A stretch of DNA of 64,000 bases from Yersinia mollaretii ATCC 43969 (GCF_013282725.1 NZ_CP054043.1:2790001-2854000); one strand, 5' to 3'; positions 18,788-28,964 are shown, counted from the first letter of the stretch. Notes: a model not told the origin generated them from the sequence alone. Program-made: numbers and translations.

Positions 18788-20800
18788 ATGAGTAAAGCAT
18801 TCAAACTACATTCTGAGTTTAAACCAGCGGGCGATCAGCCTGATGCCATCCGTAAACTGGAGGAGGGGCTGGAGAATGGTCTGGCTCACCAGACGCTATT
18901 AGGGGTGACGGGATCAGGTAAAACCTTTACGGTCGCCAATGTCATTGCTGACTTAAATCGGCCGACCATGGTATTGGCGCCAAATAAGACCTTGGCCGCC
19001 CAGCTTTATGGCGAGATGAAAGAGTTTTTTCCTGATAACGCGGTCGAGTATTTCGTCTCCTACTATGACTACTATCAGCCCGAAGCCTACGTCCCCAGCT
19101 CCGATACCTTTATCGAAAAAGACGCCTCGGTAAACGAACACATCGAACAAATGCGGCTCTCCGCCACCAAAGCCTTGCTGGAGCGGCGGGATGTGATCGT
19201 GGTGGCCTCGGTCTCCGCGATTTATGGTTTGGGTGACCCCGACTTATACCTGAAAATGATGCTGCATCTGACCAAGGGCATGATCATTGATCAGCGCTCA
19301 ATTTTGCGTCGTTTGTCAGAGTTGCAATACAGCCGTAATGATCAGGTATTTCAGCGGGGGACTTTTCGAGTACGCGGTGAGGTGATCGACATCTTCCCTG
19401 CTGAGTCCGATGAGTGGGCGCTGCGGGTTGAATTGTTCGATGACGAGGTTGAGCGGCTCTCGATATTTGATCCACTGACAGGCCAGCTACAGCACGAAGT
19501 ACCCCGTTTTACGGTTTACCCGAAAACGCACTACGTTACCCCAAGGGAGCGTATTTTACAGGCGATGGAAGAGATCAAAGTCGAACTGGCTGATCGACGT
19601 AAGGTGCTGTTAGAAAACAACAAACTGTTGGAAGAACAGCGCATTGCTCAGCGAACCCAATTTGACCTCGAAATGATGAATGAACTGGGCTATTGCTCTG
19701 GCATTGAAAACTACTCCCGCTACCTTTCGGGCCGTGGGCCGGGCGAGCCACCGCCGACGCTATTCGACTATCTGCCCGCCGATGGTTTGCTGATTGTCGA
19801 TGAGTCCCACGTCACGATCCCGCAGATTGGCGGCATGTACAAAGGCGACCGTTCACGTAAAGAGACGTTGGTGGAGTATGGTTTCCGGCTGCCATCGGCA
19901 CTGGATAACCGCCCGATGCGTTTTGAAGAATTTGAAGCGTCGGCACCACAAACCATCTATGTCTCGGCCACGCCGGGCAAATACGAACTGGAGAAATCCG
20001 GTGGCGATATCATTGAGCAAGTGGTGCGGCCTACGGGCTTGCTTGACCCACTGATTGAAGTGCGGCCTGTCGCCACACAGGTCGATGACCTGTTATCAGA
20101 AATTCGTATCCGTGCTGCGATTAACGAGCGGGTGCTAGTGACCACCTTGACCAAACGTATGGCCGAGGATCTCACCGAGTATCTCGTGGAGCATGGCGCA
20201 CGGGTACGCTACCTGCATTCGGACATTGATACCGTTGAGCGGGTTGAGATTATTCGCGATTTACGTCTGGGTGAGTTTGATGTGCTGGTGGGCATCAACT
20301 TGCTGCGGGAAGGTTTGGATATGCCGGAGGTTTCGCTGGTTGCCATTCTGGATGCCGATAAAGAAGGTTTTCTGCGCTCTGAGCGCTCCTTAATCCAGAC
20401 CATTGGCCGTGCGGCACGTAACCTCAACGGCAAAGCTATTCTTTATGGCGACCGAATTACGGCTTCAATGGAAAAAGCCATTGGTGAAACCGAACGGCGA
20501 AGAGCCAAACAGCAAGCTTACAACGAAGAACGTGGCATAACTCCGCAAGGGCTTAACAAGAAAATTGGTGATCTTCTGCAACTGGGCCAACCGTCTACCC
20601 GTGGTAAAGGGAAAGGGCGGGGGGGCAAAGTGGCCGATCCCGATAACTACCTCTCCTTGCCACCGAAAGCGCTGGATCAGAAAATCCGTGAGCTGGAAGC
20701 CAAAATGTACACTTACGCGCAAAATCTGGAGTTTGAACAGGCGGCAGAATTGCGTGACCAAGTTCATCAGTTGCGCCAGCAGTTTATCGCCATCTCCTGA
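18788..20800 (+). CDS. uvrB: Excinuclease ABC subunit B, UvrB
   Basis: Damage-verifying helicase-like subunit of nucleotide excision repair. The 670 aa product has Walker [10 protein letters not shown] near residue 39, the beta-hairpin motif [12 protein letters not shown] that clamps DNA, DESH (motif II), the UvrC/UvrA-interacting central region, helicase motifs [15 protein letters not shown] and QTIGRAARN, and a C-terminal UVR domain ([22 protein letters not shown], with one residue beyond the 20 allowed omitted here). The upstream LexA box indicates SOS induction. Confidence 0.98.
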   Translation: MSKAFKLHSEFKPAGDQPDAIRKLEEGLENGLAHQTLLGVTGSGKTFTVANVIADLNRPTMVLAPNKTLAAQLYGEMKEFFPDNAVEYFVSYYDYYQPEAYVPSSDTFIEKDASVNEHIEQMRLSATKALLERRDVIVVASVSAIYGLGDPDLYLKMMLHLTKGMIIDQRSILRRLSELQYSRNDQVFQRGTFRVRGEVIDIFPAESDEWALRVELFDDEVERLSIFDPLTGQLQHEVPRFTVYPKTHYVTPRERILQAMEEIKVELADRRKVLLENNKLLEEQRIAQRTQFDLEMMNELGYCSGIENYSRYLSGRGPGEPPPTLFDYLPADGLLIVDESHVTIPQIGGMYKGDRSRKETLVEYGFRLPSALDNRPMRFEEFEASAPQTIYVSATPGKYELEKSGGDIIEQVVRPTGLLDPLIEVRPVATQVDDLLSEIRIRAAINERVLVTTLTKRMAEDLTEYLVEHGARVRYLHSDIDTVERVEIIRDLRLGEFDVLVGINLLREGLDMPEVSLVAILDADKEGFLRSERSLIQTIGRAARNLNGKAILYGDRITASMEKAIGETERRRAKQQAYNEERGITPQGLNKKIGDLLQLGQPSTRGKGKGRGGKVADPDNYLSLPPKALDQKIRELEAKMYTYAQNLEFEQAAELRDQVHQLRQQFIAIS

Positions 20801-20933
20801 TGGATAGGGGTTGCCGAGGAGGCCGCTGGTGCTCATCAGGTGATAAATCGGCAATTTTGCTTGTCGCATCAGCCAATCCTGATTAATGTGTGCGGCTGAT
20901 AAAATTGTCACCTAATAAAGCGCGAGATAAATA

Positions 20934-21191
20934 ATGAGTGAACACTTATCCAAAGATCCGCTGCACGGCATTACGCTGGAGCAATTGCTGACCAAACTGG
21001 TGGAGCACTATGGTTGGGAAGAGCTGGGATACCGTATCCAGATCAACTGTTTCACCAGTGATCCCAGCATTAAATCTAGCCTGAAGTTTTTGCGCCGCAC
21101 CCCGTGGGCAAGGGCTAAAGTAGAAGCGCTCTATATCCACATGATCGATAACGCAGCATTACAGGCTAAATCCAAGGAGCCACGCCCCTAG
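20934..21191 (+). CDS. VF530 family (DUF2132) small DNA-binding protein
   Basis: An 85 aa protein whose core NPLHG-type N terminus ([20 protein letters not shown]) and [16 protein letters not shown] tail match the VF530/DUF2132 family. A structure from this family suggests DNA binding. No enzymatic role is known. It sits 133 bp downstream of uvrB on the same strand and is convergent with yvcK, only 5 bp away. Confidence 0.85.
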   Translation: MSEHLSKDPLHGITLEQLLTKLVEHYGWEELGYRIQINCFTSDPSIKSSLKFLRRTPWARAKVEALYIHMIDNAALQAKSKEPRP

Positions 21192-21196
21192 TTCGC

Positions 21197-22120
21197 TTAC
21201 GCGGAAGCCGCGCCACCCAACTGTTGCAAGGTCGCTTCCAGTGCCAGTCGCAATAGCTCACGGTCGTGGCGGTAAGGGATATCTTTGGCTTCCAGAGGTT
21301 GCTGCACAATAATTCGATCTTTCACGCCACTAATATCAATCCGTGGGCTGACAATAGCCGCATCAATAATTTTGCGGCCAATTTTGCTCTCCATGATGGC
21401 CAGTTTTTCTTGCAGCGAGAGCGCGGCGGCCGCGACACTCAGCTCACGCCCCAGATTGCCAATATAGATCATGCTGGCAGAGCTACGCCGTAAAGCTTGG
21501 GTTAAATCATCCAGCAGCAGCAGTGGCATCAAGCTGGTTAAAAAGCTACCGGGGCCGATCAGAATAACATCTGCCTGCCCTATGGCCTCGATCGCCTCCC
21601 GTGTCGCATGGACGTGGGGTGACAGCAACATCTCTTGTGGCATCTGTGCCAGTTGATCGATATTTACCTCACCATAAACCGGGTGCCCTTCACTGTCGAT
21701 CGCCAGCAAATCGACGGGGTGCTCAGACATGGGAATAAGCCAGGCCTCCACTTTCAGTAAACTGCGCACCAGATTGATGGCTTCAATAGGGCGGATGCTG
21801 AGGTGATCCAACGCCTTAAGCATCAAATTCCCCAGATTGTGGCCCGCCAATTCGCCATTGCCCGTAAAACGGTACTCAAACATCGCAGACGCCACACTTG
21901 GCTCAGTAATCAATTGATTGAGGCAATTTCGGGTATCGCCCCACGCAATTCCACCTTCTGAACGACGTATGCGCCCAGTTGAGCCGCCATTATCGGTGGT
22001 GGTGACAATACCTGTCAGGCGCGAGCCTAAAGGGGAAAGGGCTGACATCACTCGGCCGAGTCCATGGCCGCCGCCTAATGCCACCACCCGATCGAGATCC
22101 GCTAAGGTGCGATTTCGCAT
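21197..22120 (-). CDS. ybhK: YvcK/YbhK-type gluconeogenesis factor (CofD-like)
   Basis: A 307 aa cytosolic protein of the CofD/YvcK family, with the nucleotide-sugar binding motif [10 protein letters not shown] at residues 14-23 and [10 protein letters not shown]. In Bacillus, YvcK binds UDP-GlcNAc and is needed for growth on gluconeogenic carbon. The E. coli counterpart YbhK lies between uvrB and moaA, exactly as here. Conserved [10 protein letters not shown] and [14 protein letters not shown] blocks support the call. Confidence 0.93.
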   Translation of the reverse strand: MRNRTLADLDRVVALGGGHGLGRVMSALSPLGSRLTGIVTTTDNGGSTGRIRRSEGGIAWGDTRNCLNQLITEPSVASAMFEYRFTGNGELAGHNLGNLMLKALDHLSIRPIEAINLVRSLLKVEAWLIPMSEHPVDLLAIDSEGHPVYGEVNIDQLAQMPQEMLLSPHVHATREAIEAIGQADVILIGPGSFLTSLMPLLLLDDLTQALRRSSASMIYIGNLGRELSVAAAALSLQEKLAIMESKIGRKIIDAAIVSPRIDISGVKDRIIVQQPLEAKDIPYRHDRELLRLALEATLQQLGGAASA

Positions 22121-22356
22121 ATTTTTCCTGTCTAAATAGGGGTGCCTAACTCTAATAGCGTATACCCGTCATCTTTTAAATTGTAGGTGCCTTTGTGCAC
22201 CTTGAAATCATTTGGGTATCGCTAAGGGTGAAATTGCTGCATAAGTTAACGGATTTGTCGCTAAAACGCGATAAAAGCCATGGTTTTCGTGATTTTAAAC
22301 AGGGTATTAGCGGGCAGCTAAGCTACCATCAATGACGGTGAGTTGTGTCAGCTAAG
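22121..22356. other. Divergent spacer between ybhK and moaA, upstream part
   Basis: Contains a dispersed-type palindrome at 22162-22219, then AT-rich DNA. Downstream it leads into the ModE-like site, a promoter region and the riboswitch of moaA, annotated separately. No gene is seen. Confidence 0.5.
22162..22219. repeat. 58 bp imperfect palindrome with ATACCC/GGGTAT ends
   Basis: ATACCC at 22162-22167 is mirrored by GGGTAT at 22214-22219. Inner pairs include GGTGC/GCACC around the centre CTTTGT. Such ATACCC-bounded palindromes recur between genes in yersiniae and relatives, which is a recollection and not a search result. Confidence 0.6.
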
Positions 22357-22382
22357 TCGTTGTATATAAAAATATATAGCGA
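22357..22382. promoter_or_regulatory. ModE-like operator upstream of moaA
   Basis: TCGTTGTATA (22357-22366) and TATATAGCGA (22373-22382) are inverted half-sites with a 6 bp spacer. This matches the ModE pattern (TCGNTATATA-N6-TATATANCGA). In E. coli, molybdate-loaded ModE activates moaA from a comparable position, so the site is expected to adjust cofactor synthesis to molybdate supply. Confidence 0.7.
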
Positions 22383-22517
22383 AAAACTGCGATTGGCTAT
22401 CCTGTCGTTTTAGCGTTAGAATCTTTAGGAAAAGTAGGGTTTTTAGCGCTTTGTTGCTGTTGGCTTTACTTTTTAAACCATGGTTCAGAAGCGGTGCGTA
22501 AACTGTGACTGAACATA

Positions 22518-22657
22518 AACTCCTAGCCTTGGTGCCTACGTTGTCCCGAGCCGCGAATATGCGTTTCGTTTATGGACAATAGGGTGCTCTGGCCGTGGCT
22601 TTAAGCCACCAGGGTGCGAGGTAGAAATGCCTGCATCTCCCGTATTTGGAAAGGTGT
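22518..22657 (+). ncRNA. Molybdenum cofactor (Moco) riboswitch in the moaA leader
   Basis: The leader carries the hallmark blocks of the Moco RNA motif in order: CTCCTAGCC, GGTGCC, CCCGAGCCGC, GGCCGTGGC-TTTAA-GCCACCAGGG, TGCGAGGTAGAAATGCC and GCATCTCCC, then the moaA SD GGAAAGG. In E. coli this RNA lowers MoaA synthesis when Moco is plentiful. The last helix abuts the ribosome binding site, consistent with translational control. Confidence 0.85.
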
Positions 22658-22658
22658 T

Positions 22659-23639
22659 ATGGTACAACTGACTGACGCATTTGCGCGCAAGTTCTATTAC
22701 TTGCGCCTATCGATCACCGATGTGTGCAACTTTCGCTGCACCTACTGTCTGCCGGATGGCTATCGGCCCGATGGACTAAAAAGCTTTCTGAGCCTCGACG
22801 AAATAAGCCGCGTTAGCCGCGCCTTTGCCCTGTTAGGTACTGAAAAAATCCGCCTGACGGGCGGTGAACCCTCTATGCGGCGTGATTTCACCGACATCAT
22901 CGCCACCATTCGGCAAAATCCCGCGATCCGCACATTGGCGGTGACCACCAATGGTTACCGTTTAGCGCGTGATGCAGCACAATGGCGGGAGGCTGGGCTG
23001 ACGGCGATTAATGTCAGTGTCGATAGTCTGGACCCACGACAATTTCATGCTATCACCGGGCAAGATAAATTCCATCAAGTGATGCAAGGTATTGATGCCG
23101 CTTTTGAGGCCGGTTTTGATAAAGTCAAAATCAATGCCGTGCTGATGCGCGATGTCAACGACCGCCATCTGAGCGCCTTCCTTAATTGGATAAAACTCCG
23201 CCCCATCCAACTGCGATTCATTGAACTGATGGAGACGGGCGAGGGCGGCCATCTGTTCCGCAAGCATCATGTCTCCGGCGGTATCATCCGCCAGCAACTA
23301 CTCCAGCAAGGTTGGCAGCAACAAGAGCGCGCGCGCAGTGATGGCCCCGCTCAGGTGTTCCATCATCCTGATTATTTGGGCGAAGTGGGGCTGATCATGC
23401 CCTACGAAAAAGACTTTTGCGCCAGTTGTAACCGCTTACGTGTTTCAGCGCTGGGAAATCTGCATCTATGCTTATTTGGCGAACAGGGCATTACGCTACG
23501 TGACCTGCTGGGCAGTGACGACCAGCAAGATGAGCTGATGGCGCGGATTCAGAGTGCACTGCAAACCAAAAAGCAGACCCATTTCCTGCATCAGGGCAAC
23601 AGTGGCATTACACAGAATTTATCGTTTATTGGCGGCTGA
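22659..23639 (+). CDS. moaA: GTP 3',8-cyclase MoaA
   Basis: Radical SAM enzyme starting molybdopterin synthesis from GTP. ATG 22659 follows GGAAAGG and gives 326 aa; an earlier in-frame start at 22614 would lie inside the riboswitch. The N-terminal cluster cysteines are C23, C27 and C30 (CNFRCTYC). The C-terminal cluster is in [12 protein letters not shown] and HLCLFG, and the protein ends in the functional Gly-Gly (FIGG). It heads moaACDE. Confidence 0.96.
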   Translation: MVQLTDAFARKFYYLRLSITDVCNFRCTYCLPDGYRPDGLKSFLSLDEISRVSRAFALLGTEKIRLTGGEPSMRRDFTDIIATIRQNPAIRTLAVTTNGYRLARDAAQWREAGLTAINVSVDSLDPRQFHAITGQDKFHQVMQGIDAAFEAGFDKVKINAVLMRDVNDRHLSAFLNWIKLRPIQLRFIELMETGEGGHLFRKHHVSGGIIRQQLLQQGWQQQERARSDGPAQVFHHPDYLGEVGLIMPYEKDFCASCNRLRVSALGNLHLCLFGEQGITLRDLLGSDDQQDELMARIQSALQTKKQTHFLHQGNSGITQNLSFIGG

Positions 23640-23675
23640 TGCCCTGCGAGTGAACGCCGCTAATTAGGAATATTT

Positions 23676-24155
23676 ATGACTCAACTGACTCACATTAATG
23701 CCGCAGGCGAAGCCCACATGGTGGATGTTTCTGCCAAAGCTGACACCGTGCGCGAAGCGCGGGCAGAGGCTTTTGTTGAAATGCAGGCCGCGACACTGGC
23801 TATGATTATTGAGGGCAGCCACCACAAAGGCGACGTCTTTGCCACGGCGCGCATTGCTGGCATTCAAGCTGCTAAGCGCACTTGGGAGCTGATCCCATTG
23901 TGTCACCCGCTACTGCTGACCAAAGTGGAAGTTCAATTGGAAGCCCAGCCGGAGCACAACCGAGTGCGCATTGAGTCCTGCTGCCGCTTGACCGGCAAAA
24001 CTGGCGTCGAAATGGAAGCCCTGACGGCGGCTTCGGTTGCGGCTCTGACGATTTATGATATGTGTAAAGCAGTACAAAAAGACATGATTATTGGCCCGGT
24101 ACGTCTGCTTGCGAAAAGTGGCGGGAAATCCGGCGATTTTAAGGTGAACCCATGA
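23676..24155 (+). CDS. moaC: Cyclic pyranopterin monophosphate synthase MoaC
   Basis: Converts the MoaA product to cyclic pyranopterin monophosphate. 159 aa, with conserved [35 protein letters not shown] and [19 protein letters not shown] blocks. It starts 36 bases after moaA; in E. coli moaB lies between them, but here no frame is present for it. Its end overlaps moaD by 4 bases (ATGA). Confidence 0.96.
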   Translation: MTQLTHINAAGEAHMVDVSAKADTVREARAEAFVEMQAATLAMIIEGSHHKGDVFATARIAGIQAAKRTWELIPLCHPLLLTKVEVQLEAQPEHNRVRIESCCRLTGKTGVEMEALTAASVAALTIYDMCKAVQKDMIIGPVRLLAKSGGKSGDFKVNP

Positions 24156-24397
24156 TTCAGATTCTCTTTTTTGCTCAAGTGCGTGAATTGGTGGGAATTG
24201 ACCGCCTACAACTGGCGGCGGAGTTTCCCACGGTCGAGGCACTGCGACAGTCATTGTGCCAACGGGGGGAGCGCTGGCAGTTAGCGCTTGAAGAGGGCAA
24301 ATTGCTCACGGCGGTGAACCAATCGTTGGTGAGTGCTCAGCACCCACTGGTTGCGGGTGACGAAGTGGCTTTCTTCCCTCCGGTGACAGGGGGTTGA
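24152..24397 (+). CDS. moaD: Molybdopterin synthase small subunit MoaD
   Basis: Ubiquitin-like sulfur carrier (81 aa) ending in PPVTGG. The terminal Gly-Gly is adenylated by MoeB and thiocarboxylated to supply dithiolene sulfur. It is coupled to moaC by the ATGA overlap and followed 2 bases later by moaE, its partner. Confidence 0.95.
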   Translation: MIQILFFAQVRELVGIDRLQLAAEFPTVEALRQSLCQRGERWQLALEEGKLLTAVNQSLVSAQHPLVAGDEVAFFPPVTGG

Positions 24398-24399
24398 TA

Positions 24400-24852
24400 A
24401 TGGAGCACACCCGAATCCACGTCGGACCTGAAACCTTCAATGTCGGTGATGAGTATCATTGGCTAGCGCAGTGTGACCAAGATGGCGCGGTGGTGACCTT
24501 TACCGGCAAAGTCCGCAACCACAATCTGGGCGAAAGTGTCAGTGCGCTGACACTGGAACACTACCCCGGCATGACAGAGAAAGCGCTGGCTGACATTATT
24601 GCTGAAGCGCGCAGCCGTTGGCCTCTACAGCGAGTCGCCGTGATTCACCGAGTCGGGCCAATGTTCCCCGGTGATGAGATCGTGTTTGTCGGCGTGACCA
24701 GCGCTCACCGTGGTATGGCGTTCGATGCGGCTGAATTTATTATGGATTATCTCAAAACGCGTGCGCCTTTCTGGAAACGGGAAGCGACAGCGGATGGCGA
24801 ACGTTGGGTTGAATCGCGGGACAGCGATCATGCGGCCGCCAGACGCTGGTAA
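24400..24852 (+). CDS. moaE: Molybdopterin synthase catalytic subunit MoaE
   Basis: Large subunit of molybdopterin synthase (150 aa), with the active-site segments GAVVTFTGKVRNHN, LEHYPGMTEKAL and YLKTRAPFWKRE, the last containing the catalytic lysine. I place the start at ATG 24400; the upstream TTG at 24394 lies in the moaD stop region. It is the last gene of the operon; no terminator is obvious. Confidence 0.95.
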   Translation: MEHTRIHVGPETFNVGDEYHWLAQCDQDGAVVTFTGKVRNHNLGESVSALTLEHYPGMTEKALADIIAEARSRWPLQRVAVIHRVGPMFPGDEIVFVGVTSAHRGMAFDAAEFIMDYLKTRAPFWKREATADGERWVESRDSDHAAARRW

Positions 24853-24995
24853 ATCGTACGTAAACCCATGTAAAGATCGGTGCTAAATACCTATTTTTAC
24901 TCCCTTGTTTGGGGTACTTCTGTGGTAATCTAACAGAGTCGGTGGGCTGTCAGTTGATAGCCTGTTTCATTATTTATATGCATAAGGTAACTACC

Positions 24996-25706
24996 ATGGA
25001 TCGCTATCCACGCTCTAATGGTTCTATTGTCGAACGTGCCAATACTGGCATTCAGGCATATATGGCGCAGGTATACGGCTGGATGACCTGTGGTCTGTTA
25101 TTAACGGCGGTTGTCGCCTGGTACGCAGCGAATACCCCTTCAATCGTTATCGCTTTACAATCAAATCAAATACTATTTTTTGGGTTGATTATCGCGCAGT
25201 TGGGTTTGGTATTTGTTATTTCGGGCATGATTAATCGCCTGAGCGGTACAGCTGCAACTTCGCTGTTTATGCTGTACTCTGCGCTAACAGGTCTTACCCT
25301 TTCCAGTATATTAATGATGTATACTGGGGCTTCGATCGCCAGCACCTTTATCATCTGTGCCGGTATGTTTGGCGCAATGAGCTTCTACGGCTACACCACC
25401 AAACGCGATTTGAGTGGTATGGGCAGTATGCTGTTTATGGGCCTAATCGGTATCGTATTAGCATCGATTGTTAATATCTGGCTGAAAAGCCCAGCATTAA
25501 TGTGGGCTGTGACCTATATCGGCGTGTTGGTGTTTGTGGGCTTGACGGCTTACGACACTCAGAAGTTGAAGAATATGGGCGCACAGTTGGATGCCAATGA
25601 TAAAGATAGTTTCCGTAAATACTCTATCGTGGGCGCATTGACTCTATATCTTGATTTCATCAACTTGTTCCTGATGTTGTTGCGGATTTTCGGCAACCGC
25701 CGTTAA
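24996..25706 (+). CDS. ybhL: Bax inhibitor-1 family membrane protein YbhL
   Basis: A 236 aa inner-membrane protein with seven hydrophobic spans, of the BI-1/YccA family. The bacterial members studied act as pH-sensitive calcium leak channels; the role of YbhL is unknown. ATG 24996 after AAGGTAA gives MDRYPRSNGSIV, matching E. coli MDRFPRSDS. The C terminus (YLDFINLFLMLLRIFGNRR) is identical to the E. coli protein. It directly follows moaE and has its own terminator. Confidence 0.94.
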   Translation: MDRYPRSNGSIVERANTGIQAYMAQVYGWMTCGLLLTAVVAWYAANTPSIVIALQSNQILFFGLIIAQLGLVFVISGMINRLSGTAATSLFMLYSALTGLTLSSILMMYTGASIASTFIICAGMFGAMSFYGYTTKRDLSGMGSMLFMGLIGIVLASIVNIWLKSPALMWAVTYIGVLVFVGLTAYDTQKLKNMGAQLDANDKDSFRKYSIVGALTLYLDFINLFLMLLRIFGNRR

Positions 25707-25747
25707 TGCGTTTTCACCAGCTTGGCTGGTGGGATGAGATTTTGATG

Positions 25748-25775
25748 AAGGACACCAGATTGGTGTCCTTTTTGT
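25748..25775 (+). terminator. Intrinsic terminator after ybhL
   Basis: The perfect stem AGGACACC-AGATT-GGTGTCCT is followed by TTTTTG. It lies just before the structured repeat element. Confidence 0.85.
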
Positions 25776-25780
25776 TTTAT

Positions 25781-26575
25781 GGGGGGAGTCGATCTCATTT
25801 CGGTTGATATTCGGTTGGGTGATTGGTTCGGTTGACATGAGATCGGTGCTCACTTGGCCTCCGAGGTAGATCGGATCTGGTTTCGGTTGATATTCGGTTC
25901 AGTGTTCCGGTTCGGTTGACATGAGATCGGTGCTCACTTGGCCTCCGAGGTAGATCGGATCTGGTTTCGGTTGATATTCGGTTGAGTGTTCCGGTTCGGT
26001 TGACATAAGATCGGTGCTCACTTGGCCTCCGATGCCCCAACCGCCAAAGAGGTCACAAGCGCGTGACCCCTTTGGAATCCCCGCGCTAGCGCACGTATCG
26101 CTTGCCCACTGCGTGGGTGCCTTCACTCATCGTTTCGGCTGACGGACCGGGCCGATTCACTCCTGTTCAAGCGGCCCTCGCTCGGCATCCATGCCTCGCG
26201 TCCTACCTACTCTCTTCACTCGGCAGCTCAAATGTGCTTTTAACATCAAGGTCAAAACCACGGTTTTTGGCTTTTGATGTTGAGCGCAATCAGAGATATT
26301 GCCGACGAGGATGGAGGGTAGAGTGAGCGGGCAGGACGCCCGCGAAAAGCGCGCTTGAGCATGGATGCGAATCGCGCTGGCTCGTCAGCCCGAAAGACGT
26401 GGGAGGTTTACCCGCAGGGCAATATTTCGCGCAAGGCGCGGGTGTTGGGCCGCCGCCCTGCGGCCCGACTCGGTTGAGGCTGCTGAGATCAGGTGAACAC
26501 TGAACGATTATCAACCGAAACCTGATCCGATCAAATCTACCTGATCCGCTTTCACCCCGATCCCCCCACTAACTA
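25781..26575. repeat. 0.8 kb hairpin-rich element with inverted ends and 84 bp tandem repeats
   Basis: The left end (GGGGGGAGTCGATC, then TTTCGGTTGATA) returns inverted at the right end (TATCAACCGAAACC at about 26509-26522; GATCCCCCC near 26561-26569). The left part has 2.8 tandem units starting at 25798, 25881 and 25965. The interior carries stems at 26046-26073 (GGTCAC/GTGACC), 26083-26092, 26105-26117 (CCCAC/GTGGG), 26242-26281 (AACATCAA/TTGATGTT), 26327-26343 (GCGGGC/GCCCGC) and 26447-26466 (GGGCCGC/GCGGCCC). No convincing protein is encoded. Similar GC-rich interiors are, from memory, common in yersiniae. Confidence 0.75.
25798..26032. repeat. Tandem repeat, 2.8 copies of an 83-84 bp unit
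   Basis: Units 25798-25880, 25881-25964 and 25965-26032 share TTTCGGTTGATATTCGGTT, GGTTCGGTTGACAT and ATCGGTGCTCACTTGGCC. Copies two and three differ at only a few bases. The third is cut where the GC-rich interior begins. On the minus strand the 84 bp period keeps a 28-residue repeat open, which is probably incidental. Confidence 0.9.
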
Positions 26576-26587
26576 TACCCCTCCCCT

Positions 26588-27694
26588 TTAGGCTATTTTC
26601 CGCCTAAACATCCCATACGCTGCACTCCCCGTGGTGGCGGTGATCACCAACAACGGCCACAAACTGTGCCAGATAATATCGAAACTGGCATCCTTGAGAT
26701 AAATCTGTTTGGTGATGTCAGTAAAGTGGCGAATAGGATTGATCCAGGTGATATTTTGCAGCCAGATGGGCATGTTCTCCACTGGCGAGACATAACCCGA
26801 AAGCAGAATTGCGGGCATCATAAACACAAACACGCCGATAAACGCCTGCTGCTGGGTAGAACACAACGAAGAGATCAGCAAACCAAAACCGACTAGCGAT
26901 AAACCATAGAGCAGCATGGTGCCGTAAAATAGCGCCAATGAACCGGCAAAGGGGATTTGGTAGAAAAAGATGCCAATAAACAACACGATACTGGCTTGAA
27001 AAGCAGCGACAATCAGCGCTGGGACGGCTTTGCCGATAAAAATCTGCCAAGTGGTGAGGGGGGAAACCAGCAATTGCTCTAAGGTGCCTTGCTCGCGCTC
27101 GCGCGCCACCGAGAGGGCAGTCACAATCAGTACGCCGATGGTGGTAATCATCGCAATCAATGACGGAACCACAAACCATTTGTAGTCCAGATTTGGGTTA
27201 TACCAATTTCGAATCACTAACTCGCTGTTATTCGGTTTAATTTGACCTTCAGTTAGCTCCAACTGGTATTCCCGCACGATTTGCTGAATATAGTTCGCCG
27301 CAATCTGAGCACTGTTGGAGTTACGCCCATCCAGCACCAACTGTAACTGAGTGGTTTTGCCGTTCGCCAAATCGGCGCTGAATTGTTCCGGGAAGCGGAT
27401 CAGCAGCAGCGCTTTCTGGTTATCGATCACCGGTTGGATCTCTTGTGGGCTGTGCAACAGCAACACATGGGAAAACGCTTCGGCTTTTGCAAAGCGCTGG
27501 GTAAGCTCCACCGAGGCTTTGCCACTGTCTTCGCTGTAAATGGCGATAGTGGCGTTGGTCACCTCCAAGGTGGCGGCGAACGGGAATAAAATCACCTGTA
27601 ATATCACTGGCATAATTAATATCGCGCGGGTTTGCGGCTCGCGTAACAGCGACTGCAACTCTTTAATAATCAATGTGTAGAGGCGATGAAACAT
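26588..27694 (-). CDS. ybhR: ABC-2 exporter permease YbhR
   Basis: A 368 aa inner-membrane subunit of the YbhGFSR exporter. One N-terminal span (around residues 23-45) is followed by a large periplasmic domain and five C-terminal spans, the usual ABC-2 layout. The conserved cytoplasmic [16 protein letters not shown] motif is present. In E. coli the YbhFSR exporter has been linked to drug and sodium efflux. It is the last gene of the operon. Confidence 0.93.
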   Translation of the reverse strand: MFHRLYTLIIKELQSLLREPQTRAILIMPVILQVILFPFAATLEVTNATIAIYSEDSGKASVELTQRFAKAEAFSHVLLLHSPQEIQPVIDNQKALLLIRFPEQFSADLANGKTTQLQLVLDGRNSNSAQIAANYIQQIVREYQLELTEGQIKPNNSELVIRNWYNPNLDYKWFVVPSLIAMITTIGVLIVTALSVAREREQGTLEQLLVSPLTTWQIFIGKAVPALIVAAFQASIVLFIGIFFYQIPFAGSLALFYGTMLLYGLSLVGFGLLISSLCSTQQQAFIGVFVFMMPAILLSGYVSPVENMPIWLQNITWINPIRHFTDITKQIYLKDASFDIIWHSLWPLLVITATTGSAAYGMFRRKIA

Positions 27695-27743
27695 AGTTTT
27701 GCTTCCTTCTTGTCATCTCACCGAGACTTAATTCATTCAATGC

Positions 27744-28964
27744 TTAATCTAACCTGCGCTGCGTTTTCCATGCTGTCAGGCCAATAAAGACTGCCGCCGA
27801 AGCGACCAAGAACAGCAGATTAACCACCAACACGGTGCCGATATTTCCCGCCAAGAATAGGGTTTGCAAGCTGCTGACAAAGTAGCGGGCCGGAATGATA
27901 TAGGTAACAGCGCGGACGATGGCGGGCATGCTGTCAATTTCGAAAATAAAGCCCGAAAGCATGATCGCGGGCAGAAATGCGGCGTTTAGTGCCACCATGG
28001 CAGCATTGAATTGGTTGCGAGTGATGGTCGAAATCAGCAGACCCATCCCTAGCGTGCTGGCTAAAAACAGGGTGGTCATCACGAATAATATCCACAGCGA
28101 GCCGCGATAAGGCACGCCAAGAATAAACACCGCCACCACCATGCAAAGTGTCATGGCTATCATGCCGAGGACGTAGTAGGGGATCAGCTTCGACAGCAGT
28201 AATTCGCTGCGCGTGACTTGAGTCGAGAGCAGCGCCTCCATGGTGCCGCGCTCCCATTCACGGGCGATCACCAGTGAGGTCAGAATGGCCCCAATCACCG
28301 TCATGATAATGGTAATCGCGCCGGGAATAATGAAGTGTCGGCTGATGGCGGCGGGGTTAAACCAATAACGCACCTGCACCTCAATCAGCGGATCATTCTT
28401 TTGCCCCAAATTCTGCGCCTGCTGTTGCTGCCAGAGTTGCCACACGCCCTGCGCGTAGCCTTGCACAAAGTTGGCGGTGTTTGGCTCGCTGCCATCGGTA
28501 ATCACCTGAATCGGCGCTTTGCTCTCTGGGCGGGCCAGTTGCTCAGCAAAATCATTGGGAATCACAATTAAGCCGCGAATTTTGCCCGCTTGCATCGCCT
28601 GAATCAGCGCCTGACGATTATCACTAATTTGCGGCATGATATAGGGCGAACTGGCAAAGGCGTTCGCCAGATCCTGCGCGGGTTTGCTTTGCTGCTCCAT
28701 TAAAATGCCAACATGCAGTTTGCTGGAGTCCAGATTGATGCCATAACCAAAAATAAACAGCAGCAGCAGTGGGATGACGAAGGCAATCAGCCCGCTACTG
28801 GGGTCGCGCAAGATTTGGCGAGTCTCTTTCCGGCATAAGGCACGCAGGCGACGCCAGGAAAAACCAGTCTCCTGATAGGTTTCGCCCTCATTTCTCGGCT
28901 GTTTATTTTCTGGCTCTTTAGGTGCCGACTCGCTATTTATCGATAAAAGATGTGGCTCAGTCAT
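27744..28964 (-). CDS. ybhS: ABC-2 exporter permease YbhS
   Basis: Partner permease (406 aa) of YbhR with the same topology and the motif [16 protein letters not shown]. The N terminus carries about 30 extra polar residues ([20 protein letters not shown]) before [13 protein letters not shown], the segment where E. coli YbhS begins to match. Its start overlaps the ybhF stop by 4 bases. Confidence 0.93.
   Translation of the reverse strand: MTEPHLLSINSESAPKEPENKQPRNEGETYQETGFSWRRLRALCRKETRQILRDPSSGLIAFVIPLLLLFIFGYGINLDSSKLHVGILMEQQSKPAQDLANAFASSPYIMPQISDNRQALIQAMQAGKIRGLIVIPNDFAEQLARPESKAPIQVITDGSEPNTANFVQGYAQGVWQLWQQQQAQNLGQKNDPLIEVQVRYWFNPAAISRHFIIPGAITIIMTVIGAILTSLVIAREWERGTMEALLSTQVTRSELLLSKLIPYYVLGMIAMTLCMVVAVFILGVPYRGSLWILFVMTTLFLASTLGMGLLISTITRNQFNAAMVALNAAFLPAIMLSGFIFEIDSMPAIVRAVTYIIPARYFVSSLQTLFLAGNIGTVLVVNLLFLVASAAVFIGLTAWKTQRRLD

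Noticed and set aside
18607..18804. 65-codon minus-strand frame upstream of uvrB
   Set aside because: It covers the LexA box and promoter region and overlaps the uvrB start; no SD or conserved features.
22614..22658. Upstream start extending MoaA by 15 residues
   Set aside because: It lies in the conserved Moco riboswitch, and the ATG at 22659 has a proper SD and matches MoaA family starts.
25798..26032. Possible CRISPR array
   Set aside because: The repeats are contiguous 83-84 bp units without unique spacers, and no cas genes are near.
25795..26126. Repetitive minus-strand frames encoding a 28-residue repeat (HRSHVNRTGTLNRISTETR-like)
   Set aside because: They exist only because the DNA repeat period is a multiple of three. 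No start context or plausible protein features.
26290..26514. A 74-codon minus-strand frame in the GC-rich part of the repeat element
   Set aside because: It runs through several strong stems, has low-complexity GGGP/PAP-type composition and no ribosome binding site. It is best explained as a chance frame in structured DNA.
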